Shown one piece after another: positions 54,480-64,000 of a stretch of 64,000 nucleotides of DNA. This stretch comes from Lantana camara (Eukaryota > Streptophyta > Magnoliopsida > Lamiales > Verbenaceae). Location: positions 22,438,001 through 22,502,000 of the forward strand of contig CM074864.1 in NCBI GenBank assembly GCA_037501455.1, given 5' to 3'. The stretch's first letter is position 1. The number at the start of each line of letters is the position of its first letter. Both the position numbers and the translations under genes were made by a program. Below the pieces are notes generated by a model that searched no databases, was not told where the DNA came from, and was given only the letters and a program-made list of their open reading frames with translations.

Positions 54480-55624
54480 TGTTAGGAATAGTGCCCTAGA
54501 AAGCCGATTGTATATCCGCTTTGTGCTTTTCCTTATTGTAATCACAGACAATCTTTGAATAAAATAACGAATTGAGGCAACACTTCTTTATATGCTCTTG
54601 TTTGGTATGTGTTTACTTTAGCTGTGCATGTATGAGAACTCCCCTAATCCTGATGACTTTAGGACTCTACCATTTAGGTGAAATGGTTAATGAAACGAGC
54701 CCTATATCACATAAGTCATGATTAGTAAAATACTCCAAGCCGATGAGTCCTACAGACAGTGGGAGTGTCAACCTGACTCCTCTAAGGCTTGCTTGTGGGA
54801 TCACGCCCTTAAGAAGGACCACCTTGTTTCATGGAGGTGTAAAGTGTATAGTTGATACGTGCGTGATACATGAGGGTGCTTACTTTAATAAGTAAGTTCA
54901 CTGAGGTGCCCCGTGTGAGAACATTCCTAAATGGGAAAGGAAGTTTCTATTTCAGGAAATGGAAACTTCCAGATTAGGAAATATCTCACGAGTCATTGAT
55001 GTGATTAATTGATCCTTAGACTTGAGGTTCCTTCTCACTTTATGAGTTAACTCTGTAGTCTTAGGTATAAGTTTTAAAGGGTGTCGCCTTAGACAACTGA
55101 TTCAAGGCTTATGCTGGGGCTGCACAAGTGATTCATGAAAGTGAATGAGAATCAAGAAAGGGCCTACACTTGCATTTGCAAGGTGATCTCTTATTGTGTA
55201 AGTCATTCATATGCCATATGGAGTCCTTGGCCAAGGCAGTAGATCAAGACATCAAGAAAAGGGTTTCTTGGATTGAGATCAAATGGATATGAAATGCACT
55301 TAGCTTTAAGACCGGATTATTAGGGTTCTGATTATTCCCTTGCCCTAGATCTTGGTTGAGAGATAGTAAGTAGGAGGATTGTATCTCACATGAATCAATG
55401 ACTTAAAGGTTCTGTCGAATCCGAACATTCCAATTCAGCTAGGGGTTAAACACCTGTTGCTAGACTATGGTCGTTTAATCTGTGGACTGATTAATTAATT
55501 AGTGAATTAATTAATTGGGGTCACTGCTAATTGAATTGAGAACCTAGAGGGTCACACACAACAACTTGGTTACATGAGTTGAGGCTTGAAAATGATTAAA
55601 CGAGTTAATCTGGCCAAGAGGGTT

Positions 55625-55697
55625 CCACACGTGTGAAATCACACGTGTGGCTCACGTGAGTGACACGTGTAACTGTGACACGTGTCACACACGTGTG
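55625..55697. promoter_or_regulatory. CACGTG palindrome cluster of CopB2 LTR
   Basis: CACACGTGTG, CACACGTGTG again, TCACGTGA, GACACGTGT, GACACGTGTCAC and CACACGTGTG within about 75 bp, some 340-410 bp before the TATA box. More G-box cores are intact than in CopB1. Confidence 0.7.
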
Positions 55698-56034
55698 TAT
55701 ATATATATTATATATATATTAAATAATTAATTAGTTAATTATTTAATAGACTTTGGTTTAATTTTGAATTAAAAAGAAAGTCTAATTTTGGAGAAAATAA
55801 TCTAGTTAATTAATTATGAATTAATTAATTAGATAAAAATAAGTTATTTATTTTATAATAAATAAAGTATAAAATTATCCAAAAATAGTTTGGATATTTT
55901 TAGCTCTCTTAAAAGTTGACTTAAATTAGAATTCAAAGTCAGAGTTGGAAAATACTTGATGATCAAGTAATAGGAGAGAGAGGGACCAAATCCTTTGTCC
56001 ATTAGGACTAGGTTCGGCCGCCCCTCCCCTTTCC

Positions 56035-56042
56035 TATATATA
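56035..56042 (+). promoter_or_regulatory. TATA box of CopB2 5' LTR
   Basis: TATATATA followed by GGGG; conserved in position with CopB1. Confidence 0.68.
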
Positions 56043-56426
56043 GGGGAGCTCATGCTCCCCTTTAGAGCTAATAGACAATTCTTGGTTCATGTGTTGAACA
56101 CCTTCCTTTCTCCAAGATTAAACCCTAGGTTAAGCCTAAACACTAACTAGAGAACTAGCATCCTTACTAGTTAGATTGTGATCAAGTTGGTGGACTTTCT
56201 CTAGAGACTTCAAGTTAGAAGTTTGAAGATTCGACCTTTACCAAGGAGAGGGGAACAAACCGCGAGAAGAGCGTTCTTGGGTGGCTTGAAACGCTTCAAG
56301 AAAGAATAAAAGAAAAGTAAGTTTTCTATCTTTACGAATTTGGTTACACGATTGCGAGTCCTAGATCCTTTTGTTGGGAAAATTTTTTTAAATTCCGCTG
56401 CTTTCTGATTCGTGTTTTCCAACAAG

Positions 56427-56439
56427 TGGTATCAGAGCC
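56427..56439 (+). other. CopB2 primer binding site (tRNA-iMet)
   Basis: TGGTATCAGAGCC two bases after the 5' LTR. Confidence 0.93.
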
Positions 56440-58700
56440 ACCTCGTTAATCGTGTTTCTGATTCGTCTCAATTATACTGAATTTGGTAGAAATTCTTAGG
56501 CTTGATGCGATTGAGTATTTGTAATTGTTTTAGAAAGCCTGAATTACAAAACTGTATTTTTTTCCTGAAAGTTTCTGAAAATTGGTTTTTATAAAATTTA
56601 ATTTTGAAAAACAATTTCAGATTTGAAACTGTATAAACTGTTTTTGGATTTCTTGGATTGGTTTTGCTTTTGAACGAAAACACGAAACGAAAGCCCGGAT
56701 CGCGATGAACACGCGAAACCACGCGCGCGAAGGAGTCGCGCACGCGGGCTTCGCGCGCCACCCTCCCGCAACCGCGTGGGAGGTCCTCCCGGGCGCGCCT
56801 AGCCATCATCGCCCAGGGCTGGCCGGAACAGACCGGCCAGTCGCCCGCCCGTCGTCCGCCCGTCGCCGCCCAGGCCTAGCCGGGACAGACCGGCCAGTCG
56901 CCCAGCACCTCCCGCACGCCTGTGCGGGAGCCTTCCGGGCGCGCCTAGCGGCCGAGACTGGCCGCCCAATGCACGGCAGGAGCTGCGCGCATGCTGTGCG
57001 CACACGCCGCACTTGGGGCGGGCAACCCCGTTTTCGTGATCCGGCCTTTTCGTGTTTCGTGCAATCCAGTCCCAATTTTTTATTTTAATTTTAAAATTTT
57101 ATTTTTGAATATTTATTTTAATTTTTTTGAATAAAACTTAAAATTGGGATTTTTGAGAAATTGAAACGGTTTATATTTTGGGAAAATACATCTTGATAAA
57201 ATTATTAATTTTCAGAAATTAATTGGAATTTTATTTGTTTTGGTAATTTGGGATTTATTGAAAACTTTTATAAATAAGACTCGCATCAAGTCGTGTTTTA
57301 AGCTATTAGAGCTTAAAGCGAGAATTTTAATTTATTGGTTAAATTTAAATTCTTGCAAAAGCATGTTAGGTGATCATGGGTTTAGATCTATGTATGGTTT
57401 TAGTTTATGCACATGGATGGTTTAAATTGGGGTTGGAGCCCTATAGTTGCGTTTTTCAATTGAGGTTGGAGCCTCACTTAGGTGCGTACTGTTATGTGAT
57501 TTATTATGTGGCTTTCCATATTACTGTTTTTGAGGCCGGGGTATGCCCCGTGTAATTGTCTAAGGCCAATATGAAGATTGAGCCTTATTACTTTATGTCT
57601 TTTTCCTTTTTATTGTAATTTGAGAGTAGAGATAGGTGGTGAGGTTTTATTTTCATTTTGGAGACAATGCACCCATGGAGTAAGATGGACCACATTCAAG
57701 TAACAAGGAGGCCATAAGTGAAGACCCCTCAAAATGTTAGGGAGGGGAATCTCAATTGTTAAATGTAATAGAGATAGGGCTCGTATTTTGTTACCGCTTT
57801 CCCTTATGTGATTTGAACTGTTTATGTGGCATGTATGTTAGAACTTGTGATTGTGGAGTGGCTCCCACATATCACGCATAAGATAGGTAGAACCCATGAT
57901 CATTACATGTTAGTATCATGCTAGGACATGTTATCTGCTATGTGCTTGTGTGAAATGCATTTAAGTTGTACTTGCATTAATCAAGACTAATAAAATTGGA
58001 TAACATATATGTTGGTGAGGTCGAACCGGACAACTCTCCGGTTGATTCGAAAATTCCCATTAAATATTAAGCTAATTTCGAACAAATAGGTGTTTAATTC
58101 GAGATGCAAATTTTGAATTAAATTCCTAGCATTCCATCAATAGGTTTTAAGTTTAGTAAGTAAAGCTAGTTATTGTCCGCGAGTCGTGGGATAGCTAGTG
58201 GAGCTTATTAGTTCTTAGTTACCTAATTAATCATTTTAAATTGTCAATATTTCGTGGTCAATTTTAGCAAGGGCGATGTCCGCGAGTCGTGGGTCGTTCG
58301 AACTAAGTTTTGGTCATGATCTTATGATTGATGGGTCTAGCTTAACGCCTAAGTAAATATGGATGTCGCACGAGTCGTGGGTCCATATTGAAAGATAGGT
58401 GATGCAAAAACAATTACTAAGAGTTCTAAAGGTGTTAGAATTGGTAAGTTGTACCTACCTAGGGTTCTTACTTAGAATGTCCGCGAGTCGTGGGTTCGAG
58501 GTAAAATGCCTAGGATCTTAGTACCCATTGGGAAACGTGTTCCTCTTAGATCTTTGGGAATTCTAGATCTTTGAAAAACAGTGGGAGCTACAATAGATTA
58601 AAGACCTTATCTTTTGTATATCGTTATAATTCAGCATGCTCACTAGTTCTCTGTTTTACCATTTAGGTCGTAGATTCTGTGATTCTCTACGTGTTTTGAA
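56440..58700 (+). other. CopB2 leader with GC-rich island and four hairpins
   Basis: 2.26 kb between PBS and gag ATG, unusually long. It has a GC-rich island at 56700-57010 that includes a direct repeat around ACAGACCGGCCAGTCGCCC, then AT-rich sequence, then four hairpins with loop GTCCGCGAGTCGTGGG at 58175, 58278, 58365 and 58479. Frames in the island are a composition effect. No gene recognised. Confidence 0.75.
58163..58510 (+). repeat. Four loop-conserved hairpins in CopB2 leader
   Basis: Loop motif at 58175-58190, 58278-58293, 58365-58381 and 58479-58494. Stems: CTAGTTAT/ATAGCTAG (one G-U); GGGCGA/TCGTTC (two G-U); AATATGGA (58356-58363)/TCCATATT (58382-58389), perfect; TTACTTAGAA/TTCGAGGTAA (9 of 10 pairs). 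The last ends about 200 bases before the gag ATG. Confidence 0.72.
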
Positions 58701-61490
58701 ATGGCAACCAAAAACCCTCTTGTATCGATCCTCGAGTCAAACAAGTTGACTGGTCCCAACTATTCTGATTGGCTGAGGAATCTAAAAATCATTTTAGATT
58801 CTGAGAAGAGAACTTATGTTCTCTTCGAAGGGGAGCCTAGTCCCGAAGGGGAGGCTCCCACTCGGGCCGAGCGGGATGCGATTCAGAAGTGGAAGGATGA
58901 TAATCTCCAAGCCCGTTGCCTTATGTTGGCTAACATGTCTCCGGACTTGCAAAGGCAACATGAGGCCATGGAATTTGCTTGGGAGATTTACGACCACTTA
59001 GAGCAACTTTACCGCCCTCATGAACGTGTTACAAGGTATAACACTTCAAAGGAATTATTCCACTTGAGAATGAGGGAAGGTTCAAGTGTCCATGAATATG
59101 GACTCAAGTTTCTTGCCCTTACTGAGAAACTTGCTTCCATGGACATGTCACTGAAAGATGAGCTTTCAGTGGATTTGTTGCTAGCTTCGCTCCCACCATC
59201 ATTCAACCCATTTGTCCTTAACTTCAACATGAATCATGCTGGTGCTACTGTAGCTGAGCTGATTAGTCAACTTGTGACTGCTGAAAGCACGATCAAGAAG
59301 GACAATAAGGTTTTGATGGTGAATGCTCCATCTTCCTCTTCTGGGCCTTCTAAAGGTAAGGGCAAGAAAGCCCAAAAGAAGAAGAAGAAACCCCTTAGGC
59401 CCACTGGTGGCATTTCGAAGGGGAAGGCCCAAAAGAAGAAGCGTGATCAGAAAGAGGATGTTTGCTTCCATTGTGGCAAAGCGGGACATTGGAGGAGAAA
59501 TTGCCCAGAGTACAAGGCTACTCTGAAGAAAGGTATCTTTCTCGTTGAAGTAAATCTTTCTATTAATTCTAGTTCTTGGGTACTTGATACCGGTTGTGGA
59601 ACTCATATCTGTAATGATGTACAGATGCTAAGTGAAGTCCAACAACTCAAAGAAGGAGAATGTGTCTTGAAGACCGGCGATGGCTCAAACGTTGAAGCTC
59701 GAGCTTTAGGCACAATTAGATTAGATTTAGGTAGTTTTGAGTTAGTATTAAATAAAGTCCTTTATGTACCGAGCATTATTCGTAATATAATTTCAGTTCC
59801 AATATTAGATTGTGAAGGTTATGAAACTTATATTAAGAATGGTAAATACTTTATCAAACGGAACAACTCTTCCGTTCATATCGGTACTCTAAGTAATGGA
59901 CTTTACCTAACTCAAAATATCAATATTATGAATATACAACGAGAAACAAAGCGTAAGAGAGATGACAAAGTTTCAGCTCCCTTATGGCACACTAGATTAG
60001 GACACATTTCCAAGAACAGAATTAGCAAGATAAACACTTTAGGATCATTCTCTGAAAATGATCTCAAAGAGTTAACTTCTTGCGAATCCTGTCTCAAAGG
60101 AAAAATGTCCAAAGTCCCTTTTAAAGGAACTGTGGAACATGCCACTAAGGTTTTGGATTTGATCCATACTGATGTTTGTGGACCGCTTAGTGTAAGCACT
60201 AGAAACAATCATCAGTACTTCATAACCTTTACTGATGACTTTAGTCGGTATGGTTATGTATACTTAATGAAGTATAAATCTGAAGCTTTTGAGAAATTCT
60301 TAGAATTTCAAAAGGAGGTTGAGAACCAAACTGGTCACAAGATCAAAGCACTTCGATCTGATCGAGGAGGCGAATATCTTAGTGAAGAATTCCTTAATCA
60401 TCTCAAGGATAATGGGATTATCTCTCAGTGGACTCCTCCGGGAACTCCTCAGCTTAATGGAGTTTCTGAGAGAAGGAATCGAACCCTACTTGATATGGTT
60501 CGTTCCATGATGAGTTTCACTGACTTACCACCTTCTTTCTGGGGTTATGCCCTAGAAAGTGCAGCAAAGATTCTGAATCTAGTTCCCTCTAAGTCAGTCC
60601 CCAAGACGCCCTATGAAATGTGGCATGGTAAAATCCCTAGTTATTCTTATTTAAGAATTTGGGGTTGTCCTGCTTACGTGAAGAGGACAGTGGGAGATAA
60701 GTTAGAATCTCGTTCTAAATTATGCTACTTTGTAGGTTATCCTAAGGAATCTATAGGATACTATTTCTATGATCAATCTGAGCAAAAGGTGTTTGTTTCC
60801 AGAAATGCCACTTTTCTTGAGGAACCGTTCCTTAAAGAAAAGAAAGGCAAGATCATAGAATTAGAAGAAGTACAAAGTGACCCCACACCACCCACTGAAG
60901 AAACGTCCCACTCTGATCAACCACAACCAATCACGAATTTCGATACACATGAAAATCCTCCTCTAAGGCGTTCTGAACGCACTCCTAGACAGCCGGAGAG
61001 ATGGTATGGATTCTTCCATGAAATCTCTCAAAAGGATAATGATCCTTTAACATATGAGGAGGCACTTTCAGATTCTGACTCTGAACAGTGGATAGAAGCC
61101 ATGAAATCCGAAATGGACTCCATGAACTCCAACCAAGTTTGGACCTTGGTAGATTTGCCTGATGGGGTCAAACCCATAGGTTGCAAATGGATCTTTAAGA
61201 GAAAGCTTGGAGTTGATGGAAGCATTGTGGCCTACAAAGCAAGACTGGTTGCAAAAGGATTCACTCAAAGACCCGGCGTGGACTTTGACGAAACCTTTTC
61301 ACCAGTTGCAATGCAAAAGTCCATTCGAATCATGCTTGCCATTGCTGCATATTATGACTATGAGATATGGCAAATGGATGTGAAAACTGCCTTTCTCAAT
61401 AGTGACATTGACAAAGACATTTATATGGAGCAACCCATAGGTTTCACATTCAGTGGGAGTGAGCAAAAGGTTTGCAAACTCCAAAGATAA
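58701..61490 (+). CDS. CopB2 Gag-Pol: Gag, protease, integrase and start of RT (ends at premature TAA)
   Basis: A 929-residue frame from ATG 58701, the first ATG in frame with gag motifs. Order: UBN2-type Gag (about 1-230; LTGPNYSDWLRNLKIIL, LFHLRMREGSSVHEY), a Lys-rich stretch, zinc knuckle CFHCGKAGHWRRNC (C255, C258, H263, C268), aspartic protease DTGCGTH (D296), integrase zinc finger H430/H435/C461/C464, and integrase catalytic D491, D554, E590 with D-35-E spacing (TDVCGPL, LRSDRGGEY, GVSERRNRT). RT starts near residue 810 (NQVWTLVDLPDGVKPIGCKWIFKRK) and has MDVKTAFLN with the first catalytic Asp (D893). TAA at 61488-61490 (codon 930) interrupts it within LQR-stop-IYGLKQAS, where Ser is usual. 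Up to that stop all expected catalytic residues are present, so Gag, protease and integrase look functional. Confidence 0.95.
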   Translation: MATKNPLVSILESNKLTGPNYSDWLRNLKIILDSEKRTYVLFEGEPSPEGEAPTRAERDAIQKWKDDNLQARCLMLANMSPDLQRQHEAMEFAWEIYDHLEQLYRPHERVTRYNTSKELFHLRMREGSSVHEYGLKFLALTEKLASMDMSLKDELSVDLLLASLPPSFNPFVLNFNMNHAGATVAELISQLVTAESTIKKDNKVLMVNAPSSSSGPSKGKGKKAQKKKKKPLRPTGGISKGKAQKKKRDQKEDVCFHCGKAGHWRRNCPEYKATLKKGIFLVEVNLSINSSSWVLDTGCGTHICNDVQMLSEVQQLKEGECVLKTGDGSNVEARALGTIRLDLGSFELVLNKVLYVPSIIRNIISVPILDCEGYETYIKNGKYFIKRNNSSVHIGTLSNGLYLTQNINIMNIQRETKRKRDDKVSAPLWHTRLGHISKNRISKINTLGSFSENDLKELTSCESCLKGKMSKVPFKGTVEHATKVLDLIHTDVCGPLSVSTRNNHQYFITFTDDFSRYGYVYLMKYKSEAFEKFLEFQKEVENQTGHKIKALRSDRGGEYLSEEFLNHLKDNGIISQWTPPGTPQLNGVSERRNRTLLDMVRSMMSFTDLPPSFWGYALESAAKILNLVPSKSVPKTPYEMWHGKIPSYSYLRIWGCPAYVKRTVGDKLESRSKLCYFVGYPKESIGYYFYDQSEQKVFVSRNATFLEEPFLKEKKGKIIELEEVQSDPTPPTEETSHSDQPQPITNFDTHENPPLRRSERTPRQPERWYGFFHEISQKDNDPLTYEEALSDSDSEQWIEAMKSEMDSMNSNQVWTLVDLPDGVKPIGCKWIFKRKLGVDGSIVAYKARLVAKGFTQRPGVDFDETFSPVAMQKSIRIMLAIAAYYDYEIWQMDVKTAFLNSDIDKDIYMEQPIGFTFSGSEQKVCKLQR

Positions 61491-62621
61491 ATCTATGGAT
61501 TGAAACAGGCTTCTAAGAATTGGAACATTCGATTTGATGAATCGGTCAAAGCATTTGGCTTCATCCAAATTTCGAATGAATCATGTGTGTATAGAAAGGA
61601 ATTGGAGACCTCAGTGCAATTCTTAGTACTTTATGTTGATGGCATCCTTCTTATTGGGAATTCGAAGGATGACATGAAAGTGACTAAGTTATGGTTATCG
61701 AACCAATTCGAGATGAAAGATCTTGGTGATGCGTCCTATATCCTTGGAATTAAAATCTATAGAGATAGATCTAGAAGGTTAATAGGACTATCACAGTTGA
61801 TGTACATTGATAAAGTATTGAAGAGATTCAATATGGAGTCAGCAAAGGTTAAGAACCTTCCTATGAGTGTATGAACATGTCTTTCAAAGAAGATGTGTCC
61901 TAAGACTAACCTTGAGAAGGAAAGAATGACTCATACACCTTATGCATCAGCAATAGGTAGCATAATGTATGCAATGTTATGTACTCGACCAGATGTGGCT
62001 TATGCACTTAGTGTAACGAGTCGTTTCCAATCTGACCCTGGAGATGGTCACTGGGCTGCCATGAAGAATATTCTTAAGTACTTGAAAATTACTAAAGATT
62101 TATTCTTAGTTTACGGAGGTCAGAAAGATCTTACTGTCGAAGGATACTGCGATGCAAGCTTTGCATCTTACTTAGATGATTTTAAGTCAATGTCAGGATA
62201 CATTTTCTGCCTAAACGGCGGAGCAGTGAGTTGGAAGAGTTCCAAGCAGACTACCACTGCAGATTCGACCACTGAGGCCGAATACTTAGCTGCAAATGAT
62301 GCAGCTAAGGAAGGTGTTTGGATTAGAAACTTCATTCAAGAATTGAATGTTGTTCCTAGCATGAAAGACCCCATTACTGTGTTTTGTGACAACACTGGGG
62401 CGGTTGCTCAAGCCAGAGAACCAAGATCTCACCAACGGACCAAGCACATTATGAGGAAGTATCACCTAATCCGTGATATTATCAAAAGAGGAGATGTGCG
62501 AATTGAGAGGGTCACATCAGCAGAGAACGTGGCAGATCCACTTACTAAACCCCTTAGTCGAGAAGCTTTCCAAGGTCATCTTCAGAAGATGGGACTTAGA
62601 ATAGCTTTAGAATGGCTTTGA
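61491..62621 (+). pseudogene. CopB2 Pol continuation: RT C-terminal part and RNase H
   Basis: Same frame as 58701, cut off by the TAA at 61488 and by a second stop, TGA 61872-61874 (codon 1058). RT continues IYGLKQASKNWNIRF. The catalytic box reads YVDGILLIGN: the second Asp of YVDD is Gly (GGC at 61641-61643), which should abolish polymerisation. Then LGIKIYRDRSRRLIGLSQ, SKKMCPKTNLEKERM, and TRPDVAYALSVTSRFQSDPG. RNase H: GYCDASFASY (D1151), SWKSSKQTTTADSTTEAEYLA, FCDNTGAVAQA, HQRTKHIMRKYHLIRD, and the pol end ADPLTKPLSREAF. RNase H looks complete. The full polyprotein would have 1306 codons. Confidence 0.93.
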
Positions 62622-62622
62622 C

Positions 62623-62637
62623 GGGCAAGTGGGAGAT
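62623..62637 (+). other. CopB2 polypurine tract
   Basis: GGGCAAGTGGGAGAT just after the pol stop (62619-62621) and directly before the 3' LTR. Same sequence as in CopA. Confidence 0.88.
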
Positions 62638-64000
62638 TGTTAGGAATAGTGCCCTAGAAAGCCGATTGTATATCCGCTTTGTGCTTTTCCTTATTGTAAT
62701 CACAGACAATCTTTGAATAAAATAACGAATTGAGGCAACACTTCTTTATATGCTCTTGTTTGGTATGTGTTTACTTTAGCTGTGCATGTATGAGAACTCC
62801 CCTAATCCTGATGACTTTAGGACTCTACCATTTAGGTGAAATGGTTCATGAAACGAGCCCTATATCACATAAGTCATGATTAGTAAAATACTCCAAGCCG
62901 ATGAGTCCTACAGACAGTGGGAGTGTCAACCTGACTTCTCTAAGGCTTGCTTGTGGGATCACGCCCTTAAGAAGGACCACCTTGTTTCATGGAGGTGCAA
63001 AGTGTATAGTTGATACGTGCGTGATACATGAGGGTGCTTACTTTATTAAGTAAGTTCACTGAGGTGCCCCGTGTGAGAACATTCCTAAATGGGAAAGGAA
63101 GTTTCTATTTCAGGAAATGGAAACTTCCAGATTAGGAAATATCTCACGAGTCATTGATGTGATTAATTGATCCTTAGACTTGAGGTTCCTTCTCACTTTA
63201 TGAGTTAACTCTGTAGTCTTAGGTATAAGTTTTAAAGGGTGTCGCCTTAGACAACTGATTCAAGGCTTATGCTGGGGCTGCACAAGTGATTCATGAAAGT
63301 GAATGAGAATCAAGAAAGGACCTACACTTGCATTTGCAAGGTGATCTCTTATTGTGTAAGTCATTCATATGCCATATGGAGTCCTTGGCCAAGGCAGTAG
63401 ATCAAGACATCAAGAAAAGGGTTTCTTGGATTGAGATCAAATGGATATGAAATGCACTTAGCTTTAAGACCGGATTATTAGGGTTCTGATTATTCCCTTG
63501 CCCTAGATCTTGGTTGAGAGATAGTAAGTAGGAGGATTGTATCTCACATGAATCAATGACTTAAAGGTTCTGTCGAATCCGAACATTCCAATTCAGCTAG
63601 GGGTTAAACACCTGTTGCTAGACTATGGTCGTTTAATCTGTGGACTGATTAATTAATTAGTGAATTAATTAATTGGGGTCACTGCTAATTGAATTGAGAA
63701 CCTAGAGGGTCACACACAACAACTTGGTTACATGAGTTGAGGCTTGAAAATGATTAAACGAGTTAATCTGGCCAAGAGGGTTCCACACGTGTGAAATCAC
63801 ACGTGTGGCTCACGTGAGTGACACGTGTAACTGTGACACGTGTCACACACGTGTGTATATATATATTATATATATATTAAATAATTAATTAGTTAATTAT
63901 TTAATAGACTTTGGTTTAATTTTGAATTAAAAAGAAAGTCTAATTTTGGAGAAAATAATCTAGTTAATTAATTATGAATTAATTAATTAGATAAAAATAA
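62638..64000 (+). repeat. CopB2 3' LTR (partial, window end)
   Basis: First 1363 bp of the 3' LTR, nearly identical to 54480-55842. Includes the CACGTG cluster at about 63783-63855. The TATA box and LTR end lie beyond the window. Confidence 0.95.

Larger units (their letters stand above)
54480..56424 (+). repeat. CopB2 5' LTR
   Basis: 1945 bp, TGTTAGGAATAGTGCCCTAG to TTTTCCAACA. CACGTG cluster at about 55625-55697, TATATATA box at 56035-56042, AT-rich tracts with ATTAATTAATT repeats. Confidence 0.93.
54480..64000 (+). mobile_element. CopB2: young Angela-like Copia element (3' LTR runs off the window)
   Basis: 5' LTR 54480-56424, PBS, leader, gag-pol 58701-62621, PPT, and 3' LTR from 62638, cut by the window end with about 580 bases to go. 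Over the 1363 bp that can be compared I count about five LTR differences (about 0.4%), a recent insertion into LTR-D. LTR start, PPT and domain order (PR-INT-RT-RNH) fit the Angela/Tork group of Ty1/copia. It is the only element here with near-complete proteins. Confidence 0.95.

Noticed and set aside
43189..56424. Pairing the CopB1 LTR (43189) with the CopB2 5' LTR (54480) as one element
   Set aside because: They differ in length by over 300 bp and clearly in sequence, whereas 54480 and 62638 are nearly identical and enclose a complete internal region.
58163..58510. CRISPR-like array (four short repeats with spacers of about 75-100 bases)
   Set aside because: Plant retroelement context; the repeats sit in hairpin loops with complementary flanks, and spacers are shared with CopB1 rather than being foreign.

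Overview
This window is plant nuclear repeat DNA, most likely from a eudicot. Everything I can recognise is an LTR retrotransposon or a remnant of one. I see no host gene, rRNA, tRNA or CRISPR. The plant signs are tRNA-iMet primer sites (TGGTATCAGAGCC), Angela/Tork-like Copia elements, a Tekay-like chromovirus with a chromodomain, and a Tat-lineage Ty3/gypsy element with a second RNase H and an antisense accessory ORF. Element names below are local labels.

Layout. (1) 1-19537: an old Tat element on the minus strand (Tat-A). Gag tail, protease, RT, RNase H, second RNase H and integrase read right to left from 19537 to 3631. A plus-strand, apparently spliced accessory ORF lies beyond them (1-2763). 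Two later insertions split it: Copia CopA (4635-13949, TSD ggttc) and a chromovirus solo LTR (14662-17169, TSD gtcca). (2) 19638-30980: a minus-strand chain LTR-internal-LTR-collapsed internal-LTR-internal of a non-autonomous relative of the chromovirus (nTek). (3) 30981-37151: the autonomous-type chromovirus Tek, plus strand, 5'-truncated, with its 3' LTR. (4) 37152-43188: a second Tat copy (Tat-B), interrupted by a 3.1-kb solo LTR (37556-40667, TSD tacaa) and carrying a 424-bp tandem triplication. (5) 43189-47763: 5' LTR, leader and start of gag of CopB1. (6) 47764-52980: remnants of a third Copia family (CopC) around one LTR, with a chromovirus solo LTR inside (48654-51183, TSD ggtta). (7) 52981-54479: start of a divergent chromovirus LTR, broken by (8) CopB2 (54480 to the window end), a young Angela-like Copia with a near-complete gag-pol at 58701-62621.

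How the parts work together. The elements encode, or once encoded, Gag and a polyprotein (protease, integrase, RT, RNase H) that copy element RNA primed from tRNA-iMet and integrate the cDNA. No coding set here looks functional. CopB2 is closest, but it has two in-frame stops and YVDG instead of YVDD. CopA and nTek have good cis signals and no usable protein, so they would need proteins in trans.

Most notable patterns. Several LTR families carry arrays of short family-specific palindromes; three related chromovirus-type LTRs carry three different palindromes at the same relative position. Both Copia A and B leaders hold four spaced hairpins with similar loops and different stems. All alignments, identities and structures were judged by eye.
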